Made by a program: the position numbers and the translations under genes. This document shows positions 1-13,180 of a stretch of 64,000 nucleotides of DNA, one piece after another. The stretch lies in contig OX638130.1 of the NCBI GenBank assembly GCA_951804985.1, forward strand, positions 113,287,593-113,351,592. The letters are read 5' to 3'. This stretch comes from Dryomyza anilis. Taxonomy: Eukaryota > Arthropoda > Insecta > Diptera > Dryomyzidae. The notes below the pieces were generated by a model. The model saw only the letters and a program-made list of their open reading frames with translations, was not told the origin of the DNA and did no database searches. Numbering within the stretch: the first letter of the stretch is position 1; each line of letters opens with the position of its first letter.

Positions 1-3000
1 AATATAAATATAAATATAAATATAAATATAAATATAAATATAAATATAAATATAAATATAAATATAAATATAAATATAAATATAAATATAAATATAAATA
101 TAAATATAAATATAAATATAAATATAAATATAAATATAAATATAAATATAAATATAAATATAAATATAAATATAAATATAAATATAAATATAAATATAAA
201 TATAAATATAAATATAAATATAAATATAAATATAAATATAAATATAAATATAAATATAAATATAAATATAAATATAAATATAAATATAAATATAAATATA
301 AATATAAATATAAATATAAATATAAATATAAATATAAATATAAATATAAATATAAATATAAATATAAATATAAATATAAATATAAATATAAATATAAATA
401 TAAATATAAATATAAATATAAATATAAATATAAATATAAATATAAATATAAATATAAATATAAATATAAATATAAATATAAATATAAATATAAATATAAA
501 TATAAATATAAATATAAATATAAATATAAATATAAATATAAATATAAATATAAATATAAATATAAATATAAATATAAATATAAATATAAATATAAATATA
601 AATATAAATATAAATATAAATATAAATATAAATATAAATATAAATATAAATATAAATATAAATATAAATATAAATATAAATATAAATATAAATATAAATA
701 TAAATATAAATATAAATATAAATATAAATATAAATATAAATATAAATATAAATATAAATATAAATATAAATATAAATATAAATATAAATATAAATATAAA
801 TATAAATATAAATATAAATATAAATATAAATATAAATATAAATATAAATATAAATATAAATATAAATATAAATATAAATATAAATATAAATATAAATATA
901 AATATAAATATAAATATAAATATAAATATAAATATAAATATAAATATAAATATAAATATAAATATAAATATAAATATAAATATAAATATAAATATAAATA
1001 TAAATATAAATATAAATATAAATATAAATATAAATATAAATATAAATATAAATATAAATATAAATATAAATATAAATATAAATATAAATATAAATATAAA
1101 TATAAATATAAATATAAATATAAATATAAATATAAATATAAATATAAATATAAATATAAATATAAATATAAATATAAATATAAATATAAATATAAATATA
1201 AATATAAATATAAATATAAATATAAATATAAATATAAATATAAATATAAATATAAATATAAATATAAATATAAATATAAATATAAATATAAATATAAATA
1301 TAAATATAAATATAAATATAAATATAAATATAAATATAAATATAAATATAAATATAAATATAAATATAAATATAAATATAAATATAAATATAAATATAAA
1401 TATAAATATAAATATAAATATAAATATAAATATAAATATAAATATAAATATAAATATAAATATAAATATAAATATAAATATAAATATAAATATAAATATA
1501 AATATAAATATAAATATAAATATAAATATAAATATAAATATAAATATAAATATAAATATAAATATAAATATAAATATAAATATAAATATAAATATAAATA
1601 TAAATATAAATATAAATATAAATATAAATATAAATATAAATATAAATATAAATATAAATATAAATATAAATATAAATATAAATATAAATATAAATATAAA
1701 TATAAATATAAATATAAATATAAATATAAATATAAATATAAATATAAATATAAATATAAATATAAATATAAATATAAATATAAATATAAATATAAATATA
1801 AATATAAATATAAATATAAATATAAATATAAATATAAATATAAATATAAATATAAATATAAATATAAATATAAATATAAATATAAATATAAATATAAATA
1901 TAAATATAAATATAAATATAAATATAAATATAAATATAAATATAAATATAAATATAAATATAAATATAAATATAAATATAAATATAAATATAAATATAAA
2001 TATAAATATAAATATAAATATAAATATAAATATAAATATAAATATAAATATAAATATAAATATAAATATAAATATAAATATAAATATAAATATAAATATA
2101 AATATAAATATAAATATAAATATAAATATAAATATAAATATAAATATAAATATAAATATAAATATAAATATAAATATAAATATAAATATAAATATAAATA
2201 TAAATATAAATATAAATATAAATATAAATATAAATATAAATATAAATATAAATATAAATATAAATATAAATATAAATATAAATATAAATATAAATATAAA
2301 TATAAATATAAATATAAATATAAATATAAATATAAATATAAATATAAATATAAATATAAATATAAATATAAATATAAATATAAATATAAATATAAATATA
2401 AATATAAATATAAATATAAATATAAATATAAATATAAATATAAATATAAATATAAATATAAATATAAATATAAATATAAATATAAATATAAATATAAATA
2501 TAAATATAAATATAAATATAAATATAAATATAAATATAAATATAAATATAAATATAAATATAAATATAAATATAAATATAAATATAAATATAAATATAAA
2601 TATAAATATAAATATAAATATAAATATAAATATAAATATAAATATAAATATAAATATAAATATAAATATAAATATAAATATAAATATAAATATAAATATA
2701 AATATAAATATAAATATAAATATAAATATAAATATAAATATAAATATAAATATAAATATAAATATAAATATAAATATAAATATAAATATAAATATAAATA
2801 TAAATATAAATATAAATATAAATATAAATATAAATATAAATATAAATATAAATATAAATATAAATATAAATATAAATATAAATATAAATATAAATATAAA
2901 TATAAATATAAATATAAATATAAATATAAATATAAATATAAATATAAATATAAATATAAATATAAATATAAATATAAATATAAATATAAATATAAATATA

Positions 3001-5876
3001 AATATAAATATAAATATAAATATAAATATAAATATAAATATAAATATAAATATAAATATAAATATAAATATAAATATAAATATAAATATAAATATAAATA
3101 TAAATATAAATATAAATATAAATATAAATATAAATATAAATATAAATATAAATATAAATATAAATATAAATATAAATATAAATATAAATATAAATATAAA
3201 TATAAATATAAATATAAATATAAATATAAATATAAATATAAATATAAATATAAATATAAATATAAATATAAATATAAATATAAATATAAATATAAATATA
3301 AATATAAATATAAATATAAATATAAATATAAATATAAATATAAATATAAATATAAATATAAATATAAATATAAATATAAATATAAATATAAATATAAATA
3401 TAAATATAAATATAAATATAAATATAAATATAAATATAAATATAAATATAAATATAAATATAAATATAAATATAAATATAAATATAAATATAAATATAAA
3501 TATAAATATAAATATAAATATAAATATAAATATAAATATAAATATAAATATAAATATAAATATAAATATAAATATAAATATAAATATAAATATAAATATA
3601 AATATAAATATAAATATAAATATAAATATAAATATAAATATAAATATAAATATAAATATAAATATAAATATAAATATAAATATAAATATAAATATAAATA
3701 TAAATATAAATATAAATATAAATATAAATATAAATATAAATATAAATATAAATATAAATATAAATATAAATATAAATATAAATATAAATATAAATATAAA
3801 TATAAATATAAATATAAATATAAATATAAATATAAATATAAATATAAATATAAATATAAATATAAATATAAATATAAATATAAATATAAATATAAATATA
3901 AATATAAATATAAATATAAATATAAATATAAATATAAATATAAATATAAATATAAATATAAATATAAATATAAATATAAATATAAATATAAATATAAATA
4001 TAAATATAAATATAAATATAAATATAAATATAAATATAAATATAAATATAAATATAAATATAAATATAAATATAAATATAAATATAAATATAAATATAAA
4101 TATAAATATAAATATAAATATAAATATAAATATAAATATAAATATAAATATAAATATAAATATAAATATAAATATAAATATAAATATAAATATAAATATA
4201 AATATAAATATAAATATAAATATAAATATAAATATAAATATAAATATAAATATAAATATAAATATAAATATAAATATAAATATAAATATAAATATAAATA
4301 TAAATATAAATATAAATATAAATATAAATATAAATATAAATATAAATATAAATATAAATATAAATATAAATATAAATATAAATATAAATATAAATATAAA
4401 TATAAATATAAATATAAATATAAATATAAATATAAATATAAATATAAATATAAATATAAATATAAATATAAATATAAATATAAATATAAATATAAATATA
4501 AATATAAATATAAATATAAATATAAATATAAATATAAATATAAATATAAATATAAATATAAATATAAATATAAATATAAATATAAATATAAATATAAATA
4601 TAAATATAAATATAAATATAAATATAAATATAAATATAAATATAAATATAAATATAAATATAAATATAAATATAAATATAAATATAAATATAAATATAAA
4701 TATAAATATAAATATAAATATAAATATAAATATAAATATAAATATAAATATAAATATAAATATAAATATAAATATAAATATAAATATAAATATAAATATA
4801 AATATAAATATAAATATAAATATAAATATAAATATAAATATAAATATAAATATAAATATAAATATAAATATAAATATAAATATAAATATAAATATAAATA
4901 TAAATATAAATATAAATATAAATATAAATATAAATATAAATATAAATATAAATATAAATATAAATATAAATATAAATATAAATATAAATATAAATATAAA
5001 TATAAATATAAATATAAATATAAATATAAATATAAATATAAATATAAATATAAATATAAATATAAATATAAATATAAATATAAATATAAATATAAATATA
5101 AATATAAATATAAATATAAATATAAATATAAATATAAATATAAATATAAATATAAATATAAATATAAATATAAATATAAATATAAATATAAATATAAATA
5201 TAAATATAAATATAAATATAAATATAAATATAAATATAAATATAAATATAAATATAAATATAAATATAAATATAAATATAAATATAAATATAAATATAAA
5301 TATAAATATAAATATAAATATAAATATAAATATAAATATAAATATAAATATAAATATAAATATAAATATAAATATAAATATAAATATAAATATAAATATA
5401 AATATAAATATAAATATAAATATAAATATAAATATAAATATAAATATAAATATAAATATAAATATAAATATAAATATAAATATAAATATAAATATAAATA
5501 TAAATATAAATATAAATATAAATATAAATATAAATATAAATATAAATATAAATATAAATATAAATATAAATATAAATATAAATATAAATATAAATATAAA
5601 TATAAATATAAATATAAATATAAATATAAATATAAATATAAATATAAATATAAATATAAATATAAATATAAATATAAATATAAATATAAATATAAATATA
5701 AATATAAATATAAATATAAATATAAATATAAATATAAATATAAATATAAATATAAATATAAATATAAATATAAATATAAATATAAATATAAATATAAATA
5801 TAAATATAAATATAAATATAAATATAAATATAAATATAAATATAAATATAAATATAAATATAAATATAAATATAAA
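1..5876. repeat. Perfect AATATA hexamer satellite, about 979 copies
   Basis: An uninterrupted head-to-tail AATATA array starts at the first base of the window, so its true left end is not visible. I see no substitution or indel until position 5877, where the pattern changes to AAAAT-type units. Such homogeneity over 5.9 kb implies very recent expansion, or a consensus or collapsed assembly of a larger block. The sequence contains only A and T and reads as stop codons in several frames, so no coding meaning is possible. Confidence 0.98.
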
Positions 5877-6074
5877 AATAAAATAAAATAAAATAAAATA
5901 AAAATAAAATAAAATAAAAATGAAATAAAATAAAATAAAAATAAAAATAAAATAAAAATAAAAATTAAAATTAAAATAAAATAAAAATAAAAAAAATAAA
6001 AATAAAAATAAAATAAAATAATATAAAAATAAAAATAAAATAAAATAAAATAAAATAAAATAAAATAAAAATAA

Positions 6075-6105
<31 letters not shown>

Positions 6106-6297
6106 TAAAAATAAAAATAAAAATAAAAATAAAAATAAAATAAAAATAAAATAAAATAAAATAAAATAAAATAAAATAAAAATAAAAATAAAATAAAAAT
6201 AAAAATAAAATAAAAATAAAAATAAAAATAAAATAAAATAAAAATAAAATAAAATAAAAATAAAATAAAATAAAAATAAAATAAAAATAAAAATAAA

Positions 6298-6328
<31 letters not shown>

Positions 6329-6350
6329 TAAAAATAAAAATAAAATAAAA
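5877..6350. repeat. Mixed AAAAT / AAAAAT low-complexity array
   Basis: Units of five and six bases (AAAAT and AAAAAT) alternate irregularly, with a few TGAAAT, AATTAAAATT and TAATAT interruptions. It abuts the AATATA array directly and ends where complex sequence (ATTGACTGAAC) begins. It may be an older, degenerate edge of the same AT-only block. Confidence 0.93.
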
Positions 6351-7715
6351 ATTGACTGAACCCATTTTAAATACAAAACAATTACATATTAAATTATTGA
6401 AACAATAAAACATTTCATAATAACGCAATTAAATCCATTCAAATAACTCATACGCCCCCCTATGGTGCAGAACCGCAATTAATAAAATAACAATAATGTA
6501 AAAAAAATCATTTTAAATGTAAAAATGTCACATCATAAAACACTAACAATTAACCATACCTCGTGTTCGGTTTCCTTTCTGTCACGCTGTCGCTCTAATA
6601 TGTATTGGATTTTTCGATTTGTTGCAACTACATAAAACATTTCAACCAAAAAAACAGGACATTTGTCGTCTGTCTCATTTATAAATTAACACGAAAATTT
6701 GTTAATTAGTCTATTGATGCCGCAACAACAGCAGCAACATCAACGTATTTTATTCATAATTATGCGTTTGATTGTTAATTACCAACAGAATCTCATTTTA
6801 AATATTTCATTTATAATATGCGTGAAAATTGAAAATATCACATAAAACAAATGCGCGCAAATTTGTCATATGCAGTCTATGCAAAAAAAAAAAAAAAACA
6901 AAATAAAAAATTAATATATTGTATATTTTGTGCTGCTGTGTCAGTTGATAATAGGCAAAGTTCATTGTTGTATTCAGGTTTATATAATTGGTATTTTTTT
7001 CGTATTTTGTGTTCGGTGAAATATGCTGTGAGTTGACAGCCGCAGCAATGGCCACAGAGTTCAATGTGGAGTGACAGCAAAAAAAATATATTTTAAATAT
7101 ACATAAAAAAATTTAAATTAAAATAAAAAAAATAATATAAAAAAAAATATATAAAAAAATAAAATAAAAAAATACGACTTTTTTTTTCTTTATACAAAAA
7201 TGTTTTTCATTTAAATTTTTATAGTTGTGATTTTATTTTTTGTATGCTTTAGTTTTCCAATTACTGCTGTTGCCATTTAAAAGACTCACTTTCTGTAGAA
7301 AATATAAATTTTGGTATACGCATACTCAGCTCAATTTTGTACAAAACATGTTCTCGAAATATTTTCAATATAAGACATTTTTGTATTGCTGTGGATTTTC
7401 AAAAATATGAACATAATTCACTGAAAATATTTGTGTAGTATGAATTTTTATTTGTGTGTATTTTTTTCGCGATTAATATAAAAATATTCCATGCGATTTT
7501 TCTATGGGCATTCCATACATCATTTTTCAGCCAATTCTTAGCATAAATATTACTGAGTTGAACCTCATAGATGCCGAGGACAAAAAATTACAATCGAAAT
7601 TCTAGGTTTTTTCAGCCACTTCTTAGAATAAACGATTTAGTTTTGCAAAAAAAAAATTAAACACAATTTTTCTCCTAATTGTGAAGTCTAATTTGAATAT
7701 TCTAATAAATTTCAA
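6351..7715. other. AT-rich complex sequence, no gene seen
   Basis: Ordinary AT-rich DNA with an A-tract at about 6885-6898, a short CAACAACAGCAGCAAC stretch near 6724 and an A/T low-complexity patch at 7078-7195. The small open frames near 6807-7080 overlap one another on both strands, are Phe/Tyr/Asn rich and have no codon bias or domain, so they are not called as genes. Confidence 0.7.
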
Positions 7716-8097
7716 TATCGCGATATGTTTTGAAGATATCGCGATATGTTTCGAAAATCTCTTAAATTCAAAAACCCTACAAACTAATCGACGATAATTT
7801 TTAAATACTATAAAATAATGATAAATTTTAGATATAAAACTCAAAATATTTGAAAATTTAATTGCGTATTTTTTTATATATTTTGTTAAAAAATTAAAAT
7901 TTCTGAACAAATAAAATTTGTTTATCGAAAATAAATCCATTTATGATATCTCGATATCTATAATGACAAAAACAACGATATCGTTAAAGACAGGTTCGTT
8001 TTTATCGAAAACCCTATCGTTTTCATATCATTATAGATAATCGAAAACGATAATTTGAGCCTATAAATGATATCGTTTCGACATAGTAAAATTATCG
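7716..8097. promoter_or_regulatory. Cluster of 14 CGATA/TATCG motifs; possible BEAF/DREF-type boundary site
   Basis: Fourteen occurrences of CGATA or its complement TATCG fall in 382 bp, starting at 7716, 7721, 7737, 7742, 7792, 7923, 7952, 7976, 7979, 8003, 8015, 8048, 8071 and 8093. Several are arranged as TATCGCGATA or CGATATCG palindromes. An imperfect inverted repeat (about 7959-7980 against 8017-8038) gives a hairpin in the middle. In Drosophila, clustered CGATA is the recognised site of the insulator protein BEAF-32, and TATCGATA is the DREF element. The function here is inference; the cluster could also be a decayed palindromic repeat or MITE. Confidence 0.4.
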
Positions 8098-8899
8098 TTT
8101 GGTTTGCTAGGAATAAGTATTTTTTAGGTTTTTTTAATTATTGCCCCATAATAACTCAGCAAATTATCAGATAAATACATACTCTATATAAACAGCAATA
8201 CGTGTATCAAATTTAATCCTTTAACATCAAGCAATCATTAAACTATAGCACAAAATAGTTTTGTTAAGTGCACTCCTTTGGAAAAAAATTTCAAAGTACT
8301 ATTTTTCATTATCTGTGCTTGTAGCCCATATACATTTAGTAACTCAAATAGCTAAAATAACAATTTTTCTTTATTTCAACTATTTTTGAAAATTACACAA
8401 AAAATATATTTTACTACAATGCAATACTTAGTGTTCTACTATTGGATAGACAATAATACACTCACACATATAAAAACCACATGATCCTGCCTACAATCCT
8501 TGCTGCATAAACCGTCATTGAGTAGCACAGCTCAATGGTGCATTTGCCGCTGCACCGAGAACCGTGCGTGCGTGTCTGTAATTTCAGCAGATTAGTGCCT
8601 GGATTTCGTTCGATGCGCATCAGAGAAATATTTACAAAATTTAAAAATAAAACACACGCACACACACACATATGCTACAGCTAATAATTGTTCGTTTGCC
8701 GCATATTTAATACACTACTCTGAGTTCTTATTTTTTTGTCCCTGTTTTCTATTGATTTTACAATATTAATGGACGCACAGTGGTCTTTTAGGGATTACTC
8801 ATGAAATTAACACACATTAATATGCATAATAAATTGTTAAATATTTTATAATATTTTACAGAAAAGTTATTAAATATATAACGTCGAGTTAAAGTTTAC
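8098..8899. other. AT-rich stretch with a CA microsatellite; no gene seen
   Basis: Complex AT-rich DNA with a short CA/CG-CA microsatellite at about 8651-8670. A somewhat GC-richer patch at 8485-8620 has no convincing open frame or splice sites. Confidence 0.6.
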
Positions 8900-9742
8900 A
8901 ATATTAATGTCATTGTACTTTATCGAGACAATTTTACCTAGAGACAATCTTTTCACTATTCTTCTTTATTCTTCTTCTTTATTCTTCTTTTATTCTTCTT
9001 TTTCTTCTTCTTTAAAACTTCTTCAAACAATTCTTTCCGGAGTCAATGCTTCCATGTACAGTTATTTTATTGACAATTCTTTACTGGTTACATTATCTCC
9101 GAGATAATTCTGCCTCAGACAATTCATTCACGGATAATTTTTCCCCAAGGCTATACTTCATCCCCACAATTTGGCTATAGGCAAAATTTACCAGAAACAG
9201 TCCCCCTACCGTACTATTTCCCTAGAATGTAAATTACCAGACAATTTATTCCCGAGACAAATTTGCTTTGGACAATTTGTCCTTGAGACAATTCTTCCAC
9301 GGCCTTGGCCAATCCTTTGGAGTACAGTTCATCCCCGAAGCCATAAATAAATCTCAATACAATTATTCCCTATAAAAGACTGTAGTTCCTTGAACAATTT
9401 CATTCCCGTGAATTTCGTTTCCGAAACATTTTTTGCACTACAACAAGTATTCCTAAAAAATCTACTCTACTGTGTATTTTATTCTCTGAACCGCTGATAA
9501 TTCTTCCTTGGGTAATACTTTTTCTGGACAATTCTTCCCAGGACAATTATATCTTGGTTTAATTTTCTGCATTAAAATACTAACCCAGACATTTTTGTCT
9601 CAGATAATTCTTCCTTAAACATTTCCATTGTCGGGTAATTCTTTCCCGAAACAATGTTTTCATCAAATGTTATTGTCCAGAAAATTCCTCCATGAGACAA
9701 TTTTTCTTTGAGACGAATTTATCTTTGGGTCTTTTTTCCTCA
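8900..9742 (+). repeat. Degenerate interspersed tandem repeat, core GACAATTCTTCCC
   Basis: Irregularly spaced units (roughly 15-25 bp) share the core GANAATTCTTCCC: for example GAGACAATTCTTCC near 9291, GATAATTCTTCC near 9497, GACAATTCTTCCC near 9529, GATAATTCTTCC near 9603 and GGTAATTCTTTCCC near 9634. Periodicity is blurred by many substitutions. The core resembles the 15-bp unit GTAGAATTCTTCCCG of the Helitron-like element at 51.6-52.1 kb, suggesting an older relative. Stop codons in all frames exclude a gene. Confidence 0.65.
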
Positions 9743-10064
9743 AAAAAAAATAATTATTTTTTTGAAAATTCGGCTAAAGTTTACTTTATAGGGCCATTCG
9801 AAATATTTAAAAAATTGGCAATTGATATTTTAAATATTTCGAGTGGCCCTTCCGCCGTACCGAAAATCGAAAATATATTTGCCACTCGGCCCGCCATGAA
9901 CTGACCATAAATCGAATACCGTCCGAGGTCACAACTAGTTTTTACTTTGTATCAAAATTGTAATGTCTTGCTTAAAGTAGCACTGAAAATTACAAAAATA
10001 TAAAAAGTGACCTCACGGTCACGTGGTATTCCCTAAAAATCAAAAATTATTTTTTTTAATTCCT
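9743..10064. mobile_element. Nested-hairpin MITE-like insertion
   Basis: The ends are complementary (AAAAAAAATAAT with TTTTTTGAAAATTCGG on the left against the reverse complement of CCCTAAAAATCAAAAATTAT on the right). Inside, GTGACCTC-type sequence is repeated in inverted order at about 9912-9934 and 10006-10020. A 22-bp near-perfect hairpin (9791-9812 with 9828-9849, one mismatch, 15-base loop) lies in the left half. There is no open frame of transposase size, so it would be non-autonomous. It interrupts the AATTCTTCCC repeat, which resumes after 10064. No clear target-site duplication was found. Confidence 0.5.
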
Positions 10065-10470
10065 AGAACATAGTAGTGGAAAAATTAAATTTGAAAAAAA
10101 TGTAAAATAACTTAGTTCTCTTGATAATTTTCCCCGAAACAAGTCTTCCATAGATAATTCTTTACAGTAAATTTTTTACTGGACAATTAGATTTTTTCCA
10201 CAGTGCACAGTTCAATGTTTTCCGAGAAAGTTCTTTCGAAGTTCATCCTCAAGTACATCACCATTAGAATTTATGAGCAAACATTTATAGTGGGAAGAGT
10301 TTATCGGGAGATAAAGATTCCAGGAAATGCTACGATATATTCGGAAATAAATTGTCTGTGGAATAATTATTTGGGGACGCATTTTCCAGAGAACCTCTAT
10401 ATTGAGATTCATTGTCCTAGAAAAATTAACGAGGCACTAATTATTCTGGCAATAATAATATAGGAAAACA
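10065..10470. repeat. Continuation of degenerate AATTCTTCCC repeat, then GC-richer relic
   Basis: Units such as GATAATTTTCCCCG, AAGTCTTCCA and GATAATTCTTTAC continue to about 10205. From 10206 to 10465 similar words occur in the opposite sense (for example GGGAGATAAAGATTCC). A stop-free 86-codon reading at 10203-10463 seems a by-product of this repeat; it has no recognisable domain. Confidence 0.45.
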
Positions 10471-10898
10471 CTATTCTTAAAAGTATTGTTCAAAAATGAT
10501 AAAAATATGATGAAAAGAGATGAAAGAGGATGATTTGATGATGAAATATTGCTGAAGATTAGTCCGATTCCCCAATTTTGAAATTAAATTAACCCTCTTG
10601 ATTTAAAACTATTGTCATAGTGTTTATATTTTGTATTTCTTTTAACTGATAGTAAATCCTTTCATTTTGTACTAAATTTACTAAAAAATTGTAGTATTTA
10701 TATATAAGTAACACTTATGTATTCGATATTTAGAATACTTTAGTAGAAAAAGTTAAATAGAAATAATGTTTCTTACACTTGAGTATGGAAATCTTTTATT
10801 TTACAAAAGATATTGACATAAAATTAATATCAATTTGTTACCTAAACAATTCTCTTTCATGGCATATCAAAAGCATACCTAATAAATATCACTTTTTT
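10471..10898. other. AT-rich stretch, nothing identified
   Basis: Complex AT-rich sequence with a GATGA-rich patch at about 10496-10545. No open frame, splice pair or repeat structure that I can support. Confidence 0.6.
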
Positions 10899-10997
10899 GA
10901 CCGTTTTCACCAACTTCGTTTAATCACTAACTGCCACTTTAACTTAGAGTAGAATATATGGAGTTAAAACACCTAACTGGATATTGTGAAAACGGTC
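10899..10997. mobile_element. 99-bp mini-MITE with perfect 12-bp terminal inverted repeats
   Basis: Left terminus GACCGTTTTCAC (10899-10910) is the exact reverse complement of GTGAAAACGGTC (10986-10997). Complementarity continues imperfectly inward (left TTTAATCACTAACT and CTTTAACTTAGAGT against right GGAGTTAAAA and CCTAACTGG), so the whole unit can fold into one hairpin. Size and structure fit a minimal non-autonomous DNA transposon. No target-site duplication is obvious. Confidence 0.55.
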
Positions 10998-12194
10998 CTT
11001 AGAATCCAAAATGAATCATTAATAAGTGGTCCTGCCATTGAAATACAAATTTCAATTATTGCACCACTGTATACAAATTGTTTTGTTGCATGTTCATCAT
11101 TTGTACAACCGACACAAATTTATTTTATTTTTTTAAATCTTTTTTTTTTTTGCATTTTATCTTTTTATCTCTTTTTGGTTAGTGTGCATTGTAAGCAGTA
11201 TTTACACTTGATGTTGACCATCACGTGCATCTTGTTTTATTTGTTTTTGCGTACTTTCAATAAAATAAACTATTTTATTACAATGCAATGCTGGACAGTT
11301 CAAAAATAGTACTATCTGCACATTCATTTTTTTTTTTGCTACCACTACTATATATGCAATTTTTTTAAATGTAGCGCATTTGTTATCTATAGCACGTTCG
11401 TGTTTTTTATGCGTTCACATTAAGCAGCCCAAAACCATTCATTATTTTCTACTGCTATTTTTTTCTATGGTTTTTGTTATATTTATATATTTTTTTGTGC
11501 CTTACATTTAAATATATTTTATGTATTTTAATTTTATTTTATTTTTTTGTATTTGTTTTGCTTGAGTTTATTGTCAAGTTTATTTATGCCTATTATGCAT
11601 GCAAATGGCAGGCAGCTTTGTCGCTTTGGCAGCACACACGTGTCATGCCTACGTACGTGCATCGTTGTCTCTTGCATATAATAAATAATTTTTAATTAAT
11701 TAAATTTTGCAAAATATATCGATACTTTTTTACACGTTTCATTTGTTTTTTTATACGCATGCAAAACATTATTGTGGAGTTTGCAATATATATAAAATAT
11801 TTGCGATAGTAACAGGTTTTTTGAAATGCAACAATTACATTTTAATTTATTGTTAAATAAATACAAATATTAAAAATATTTTATGAAAAATTGTATTATA
11901 ATTTCAATTTTCTATAATGAATTTAAATTAAAACTTTTTAAAATTAAAAAATTAAAACTTTTAATATGTTACAGTAATGTTTCTAAAATTTTATAAAAAT
12001 ATGTTCATCGGACACATATATTTTGAATATTTCAAAAGAAAATTCTTCAGTCCTAAAGAATTCACAAATAAATTTATTTATTAATGCATATTTAGTACTC
12101 TTTTGGACTGCCAAGCCAGAAATTTTCACAAACTTCAATACTTCATAATTGATTCAAAGTTTTTACTAAATAGTTAAAATTATGCTACCTACGT
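10998..12194. other. T-rich then A-rich noncoding stretch
   Basis: The first part (11100-11560) is T-rich with long T runs, so its short open frames are Phe/Leu/Tyr-rich chance readings. A slightly GC-richer 11590-11680 segment has no splice structure. The rest is AT-rich with nothing identifiable. Confidence 0.6.
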
Positions 12195-13180
12195 GATACA
12201 AATACCCTCCAAATACGTGTAAAATATGTTCCAAATAGGTTCCAAATATGTTCCAAATAGGTTCCAAATATATTGAAAATATGTTTCAAATATGTTACAA
12301 ATATGTTCCAAATATGTTTCAAATATGTTCCATATATATTCCAAATATATTCTAAATATGTTCCAAATATGTTTCAAGTATGTTCGAAAAATGTTACAAA
12401 TATATTACAAATATGTTACAAATATGTTATAAATGTGTTACATATATGTTACAAATATGTTCCAATTATGTAACACATATATAACAAATATGTTACAAAT
12501 ATACACAAATATGTTACAAATATGTTACAAATATGTTACAAATATGTTACAAATATGTTACAAATATGTTACAAATATGTTACAATATGTTACAAATATG
12601 TTACAAATATGTTACAAATATGTTACAAATATGTTACAAATATGTAACAAATATGTTACACATATGTTACAAATATGTTCCAAATACGTTCAAAATGTGT
12701 TCCTAATATGTTCCAAATACATTCCAAATATGTTCTAACTATGTTCCAAATATGTTAAAAATACCTTACAAATATGTTACAAATATGTTATAAATATGTT
12801 ACATATATGTTACAAATATGAAACATATATGTTACAAATATGTTACAAATATGTTGCAAATATGTTCCAAATATGCTCCAAGTATGCCCCAAATATGTTA
12901 CAAATATGTAACACATATATTACAAATATGTTCCAAATATACACAAATATGTTGCAAATATGTTACAAATATGTTACAAATATGTTACAAATATGTTACA
13001 AATATGTAACAAATATGTTACACATATGTTACAAATATGTTCCAAATACGTTCAAAATGTGTTCCTAATATGTTCCAAATACATTCTAAATAAGTGACAA
13101 ATATGTTACAATTATGTTACAAAAATGTCTCATATTGTTACAATTATGTTCCAAATATGTTCCAATATGATTAGAGTTAT
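12195..13180. repeat. 11-bp satellite, unit ACAAATATGTT, with higher-order duplication
   Basis: About 90 units of ACAAATATGTT and variants (CCAAATATGTT, TCAAATATGTT). Because 11 is not a multiple of 3, it stays open over 33-bp cycles and yields artefactual Cys-Tyr-Lys-Tyr-Val-Thr-Asn-Met peptides on both strands. A specific run of variants is present twice: it includes AACACATATAT, CACAAATATG, GTTCAAAATGTGTTCC and AATACATTC, in 12469-12727 and again in 12907-13087. The block was therefore duplicated, with a different number of plain units between its landmarks. The edges are more diverged than the centre. Confidence 0.93.

Noticed and set aside
1..5876. Telomeric repeat
   Set aside because: AATATA is not a known telomere unit, and flies lack simple telomerase repeats; its position at the window edge is only where the window was cut.
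12189..13068. Cys/Tyr/Lys repeat peptides on both strands
   Set aside because: An 11-bp satellite remains open over 33-base cycles; not proteins.
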